The notes beneath the pieces were generated by a model. The model ran no database searches and had not been told where the DNA came from. It was given only the letters and a program-made list of their open reading frames with translations. This document shows positions 62,386-64,000 of a DNA stretch of 64,000 bases, in pieces. The stretch lies in NCBI GenBank assembly GCA_021202635.1, contig JAJQCQ010000085.1, positions 64,168 through 128,167 of the forward strand. Direction: 5' to 3'. How positions within the stretch are numbered: position 1 is the stretch's first letter; every line of letters begins with the position of its first letter. Made by a program: the position numbers and the translations under genes. The DNA is from Lachnospiraceae bacterium (lineage in GTDB: Bacteria; Bacillota; Clostridia; Lachnospirales; Lachnospiraceae).

Positions 62386-63753
62386 TTATTCACCTTTTCG
62401 GTTATTTTCTTCTTTGGCGAGTCCGAATTTTTCCCGATGGGACAGAAACAATACAATACAGATCACGGCTGAGAGTGTAGAACCGGCAGGTGCCGCCATT
62501 CCCATCGGAAACAGTGTATTCGGGAATCGTTTTGTTGCCAGATACGCGCCAGGAATCCGCACCAGCAGGACCGAAGTCAGATTGTGCACGAAGGAAAAAC
62601 CGGACAGTCCATACGCACAGAAAAATCCGCTGAAGCAGAAGTGGATGCCCGCCATGATACAGTCAAACGAGTAGGAACGCAGATATTGCCCACCCAGCTT
62701 CCGAACAAGCTCTTCACTGGAGAATAACCCGACAAACTGTTCCGGCACCAGCTGGCAGAGAATGAAACAGACAACCCCAAACGAAACCGAAACCAGTATC
62801 GCATAATAGAGCGTTTTTCGCGCCCGTCCATGCTGACTTGCTCCGCGATTCTGTGCAGCAATCGCAGAAACAGAAGAAAGCATCGCGGACGGCACCAGAA
62901 ACAGAAAGCTGATAATTTTTTCTACGATACCGACGCTGGCTGCCACATCCACGCCGCGCTGATTTGCAATCATTGTGATCACCAGGAACGAAATCTGGAT
63001 AAATCCGTCCTGGCAGGCGACCGGTACCCCGACTTTGAGAATATCTGAAAGAACGGACTTCTCGGGTCGAAAATCTTTTCCGGTAATTTTTAATCCAACA
63101 CTTTCCCGCTTCCTCATCAGAAACAGAAGCGCAAACACCACGCTGGACGCCTGAGAAATCACTGTGCCATACGCGGCACCCGCCGCCCCCATCTGAAAGC
63201 CGCCGATCAGCAGAAAATCCAGCACAATATTCAGCACACAGGCGACTCCGACAAAATACATCGGACTTTTTGAATCGCCCATGCCGCGGTAAATGCAGCT
63301 GATCACATTATAAGCGGTAATAAATGGAATCCCGGCAAAGCAGATCGTCAGGTAATCCCCCGTCTGTGAAATGGCTTCGGCAGGAACTGACATCACGGTA
63401 ATGATCCCATTTCTGGCTGACATCAGTATCACAACCAGGGCCACCGAGCCGATCGCAAACAGCGTTACCGTATTCCCAATAATACGGGATGTCCACTCCT
63501 TCTGTCTGCTGCCGATCGCTACTCCCAGGCCAACCGTGGATCCCATCGCGAGACCGACAATCACAACCGTCAGCATATGCATAACCTGACTGCCGATCGA
63601 CACCGCTGAGGTCGCGGCTGCTCCGTTATACTGACCAATCACATACAGATCCACCATCCCGTAAAAGGTCTGTAAAAAAGAAGAAAGCAGGTACGGCAGA
63701 GAGAACCGCAGCAATACTTTCAACACACTTCCTTTTGTTAAATCCTTTTCCAT
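62386..63753 (-). CDS. MATE family efflux transporter
   Basis: 455 residues, 12 predicted membrane segments in two homologous halves (VLLRFSLPYLLSSFLQTFYG at the N-terminus, DILKVGVPVACQDGFIQISF at the mid-point). Multidrug and toxin efflux driven by Na+ or H+. The start has AGGAG 6 nt upstream. Drug specificity cannot be told from sequence. Confidence 0.93.
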   Translation of the reverse strand: MEKDLTKGSVLKVLLRFSLPYLLSSFLQTFYGMVDLYVIGQYNGAAATSAVSIGSQVMHMLTVVIVGLAMGSTVGLGVAIGSRQKEWTSRIIGNTVTLFAIGSVALVVILMSARNGIITVMSVPAEAISQTGDYLTICFAGIPFITAYNVISCIYRGMGDSKSPMYFVGVACVLNIVLDFLLIGGFQMGAAGAAYGTVISQASSVVFALLFLMRKRESVGLKITGKDFRPEKSVLSDILKVGVPVACQDGFIQISFLVITMIANQRGVDVAASVGIVEKIISFLFLVPSAMLSSVSAIAAQNRGASQHGRARKTLYYAILVSVSFGVVCFILCQLVPEQFVGLFSSEELVRKLGGQYLRSYSFDCIMAGIHFCFSGFFCAYGLSGFSFVHNLTSVLLVRIPGAYLATKRFPNTLFPMGMAAPAGSTLSAVICIVLFLSHREKFGLAKEENNRKGE

Positions 63754-63868
63754 CCTGATCTCCTGATCTTTTCTCTTTTTATCGTTTTCTGTGTTCCAGG
63801 CAGATTTTTTTATTCAGATGCCGCAGCGGCTCCTGAACCGTTTTCGCTGCCAGGGTTGCGCTCCACGG

Positions 63869-64000
63869 TCAGTCGTATTTCTGCTTTGTCTCATACTCAT
63901 CCAGAAAATGATACCGCTTACCGTCCTTCTTCCAGCCGATGATCGTATTCAGATTCACATTTTCCGCGCTGCGGAAAATATTGCTTTCAATCACCGGATC
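63869..64000 (-). CDS. Unidentified protein, C-terminal 43 residues only
   Basis: Open frame running in from beyond the window and ending at a TGA at 63869. The visible tail includes NTIIGWKKDGKRYHF and LDEYETKQKYD. I do not recognise a family. The frame shows ordinary codon use for the region and is about 115 nt before the MATE gene. Confidence 0.5.
   Translation of the reverse strand, partial: DPVIESNIFRSAENVNLNTIIGWKKDGKRYHFLDEYETKQKYD

Noticed and set aside
1-64000. tRNA, rRNA, insertion sequences, prophage or attachment sites
   Set aside because: No sequence of these types could be recognised by reading; the repeated elements are short palindromes without coding capacity.

Overview
The window is a low-to-medium GC Firmicute chromosome segment from an acetogen. 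Full-length ribosomal-operon neighbours (ylxM-ffh-rpsP-khpA-rimM-trmD-rplS), strong GGAGG ribosome binding sites, sigma-A type promoters, PolC and several signal peptidases point to Clostridia, most likely Lachnospiraceae. The carbonyl branch of the Wood-Ljungdahl pathway indicates CO2/formate-fixing acetogenesis. A gut acetogen of the Marvinbryantia/Blautia type is my inference, not something the sequence proves. Nearly all genes are on the minus strand; only a secreted 5'-nucleotidase, a LysR regulator and pyrC are on the plus strand. I see no tRNA, rRNA, CRISPR, phage or transposase gene.

Region 1 (1-11.9 kb, minus) is the CODH/acetyl-CoA synthase cluster. In transcription order it holds a His-rich metal-binding protein, cooT, cooC, cooS/acsA, a second cooC, a stand-alone copy of the C-terminal half of CODH that has lost its C-cluster ligands, acsB, acsD, acsC, acsE and the start of acsV. 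The His-rich protein, CooT and CooC together resemble the CooCTJ nickel-delivery set of Rhodospirillum rubrum. Three candidate promoters, a terminator before acsV, and an elaborate nested-hairpin spacer with a 101-bp tandem repeat between acsB and acsD suggest that the cluster is expressed in segments.

Region 2 (11.9-27.8 kb, minus) is housekeeping. It has prs-DUF512-der-plsY-gpsA from one promoter, then pgeF, yraN, rnhB and three signal peptidase I genes interleaved with rbgA, then rplS with its own promoter and leader, and the SRP/S16/tRNA-modification operon. Region 3 (27.5-34.3 kb) has the plus-strand 5'-nucleotidase, a convergent citrate synthase with a long leader, and an MBL hydrolase, a cyclophilin-like protein and an M24 peptidase. 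Region 4 (34.3-40.2 kb, minus) is a five-gene oligopeptide ABC importer that reads into the peptidase genes; its binding protein has a Tat-type signal and no lipobox.

Region 5 (40.2-47.5 kb) has a split chromate-family transporter divergent from a LysR regulator, rlmH, the electron-bifurcating NfnAB pair divergent from pyrC, and yqeG. NfnAB would link the ferredoxin, NADH and NADPH pools that serve the acetogenic pathway. Region 6 (47.5-64 kb, minus) has polC, ispG, ppk1, a Ppx/GppA phosphatase, a DUF815 AAA ATPase, pheA, a ferredoxin-like aldo/keto reductase, hemW, a MATE exporter and the end of an unidentified gene.

A dispersed intergenic palindrome family, with GTAAC/GTTAC ends and a core TTCAGAACAGCAGGC, recurs about ten times across the window. 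It is the main non-coding structure not explained by known gene features.
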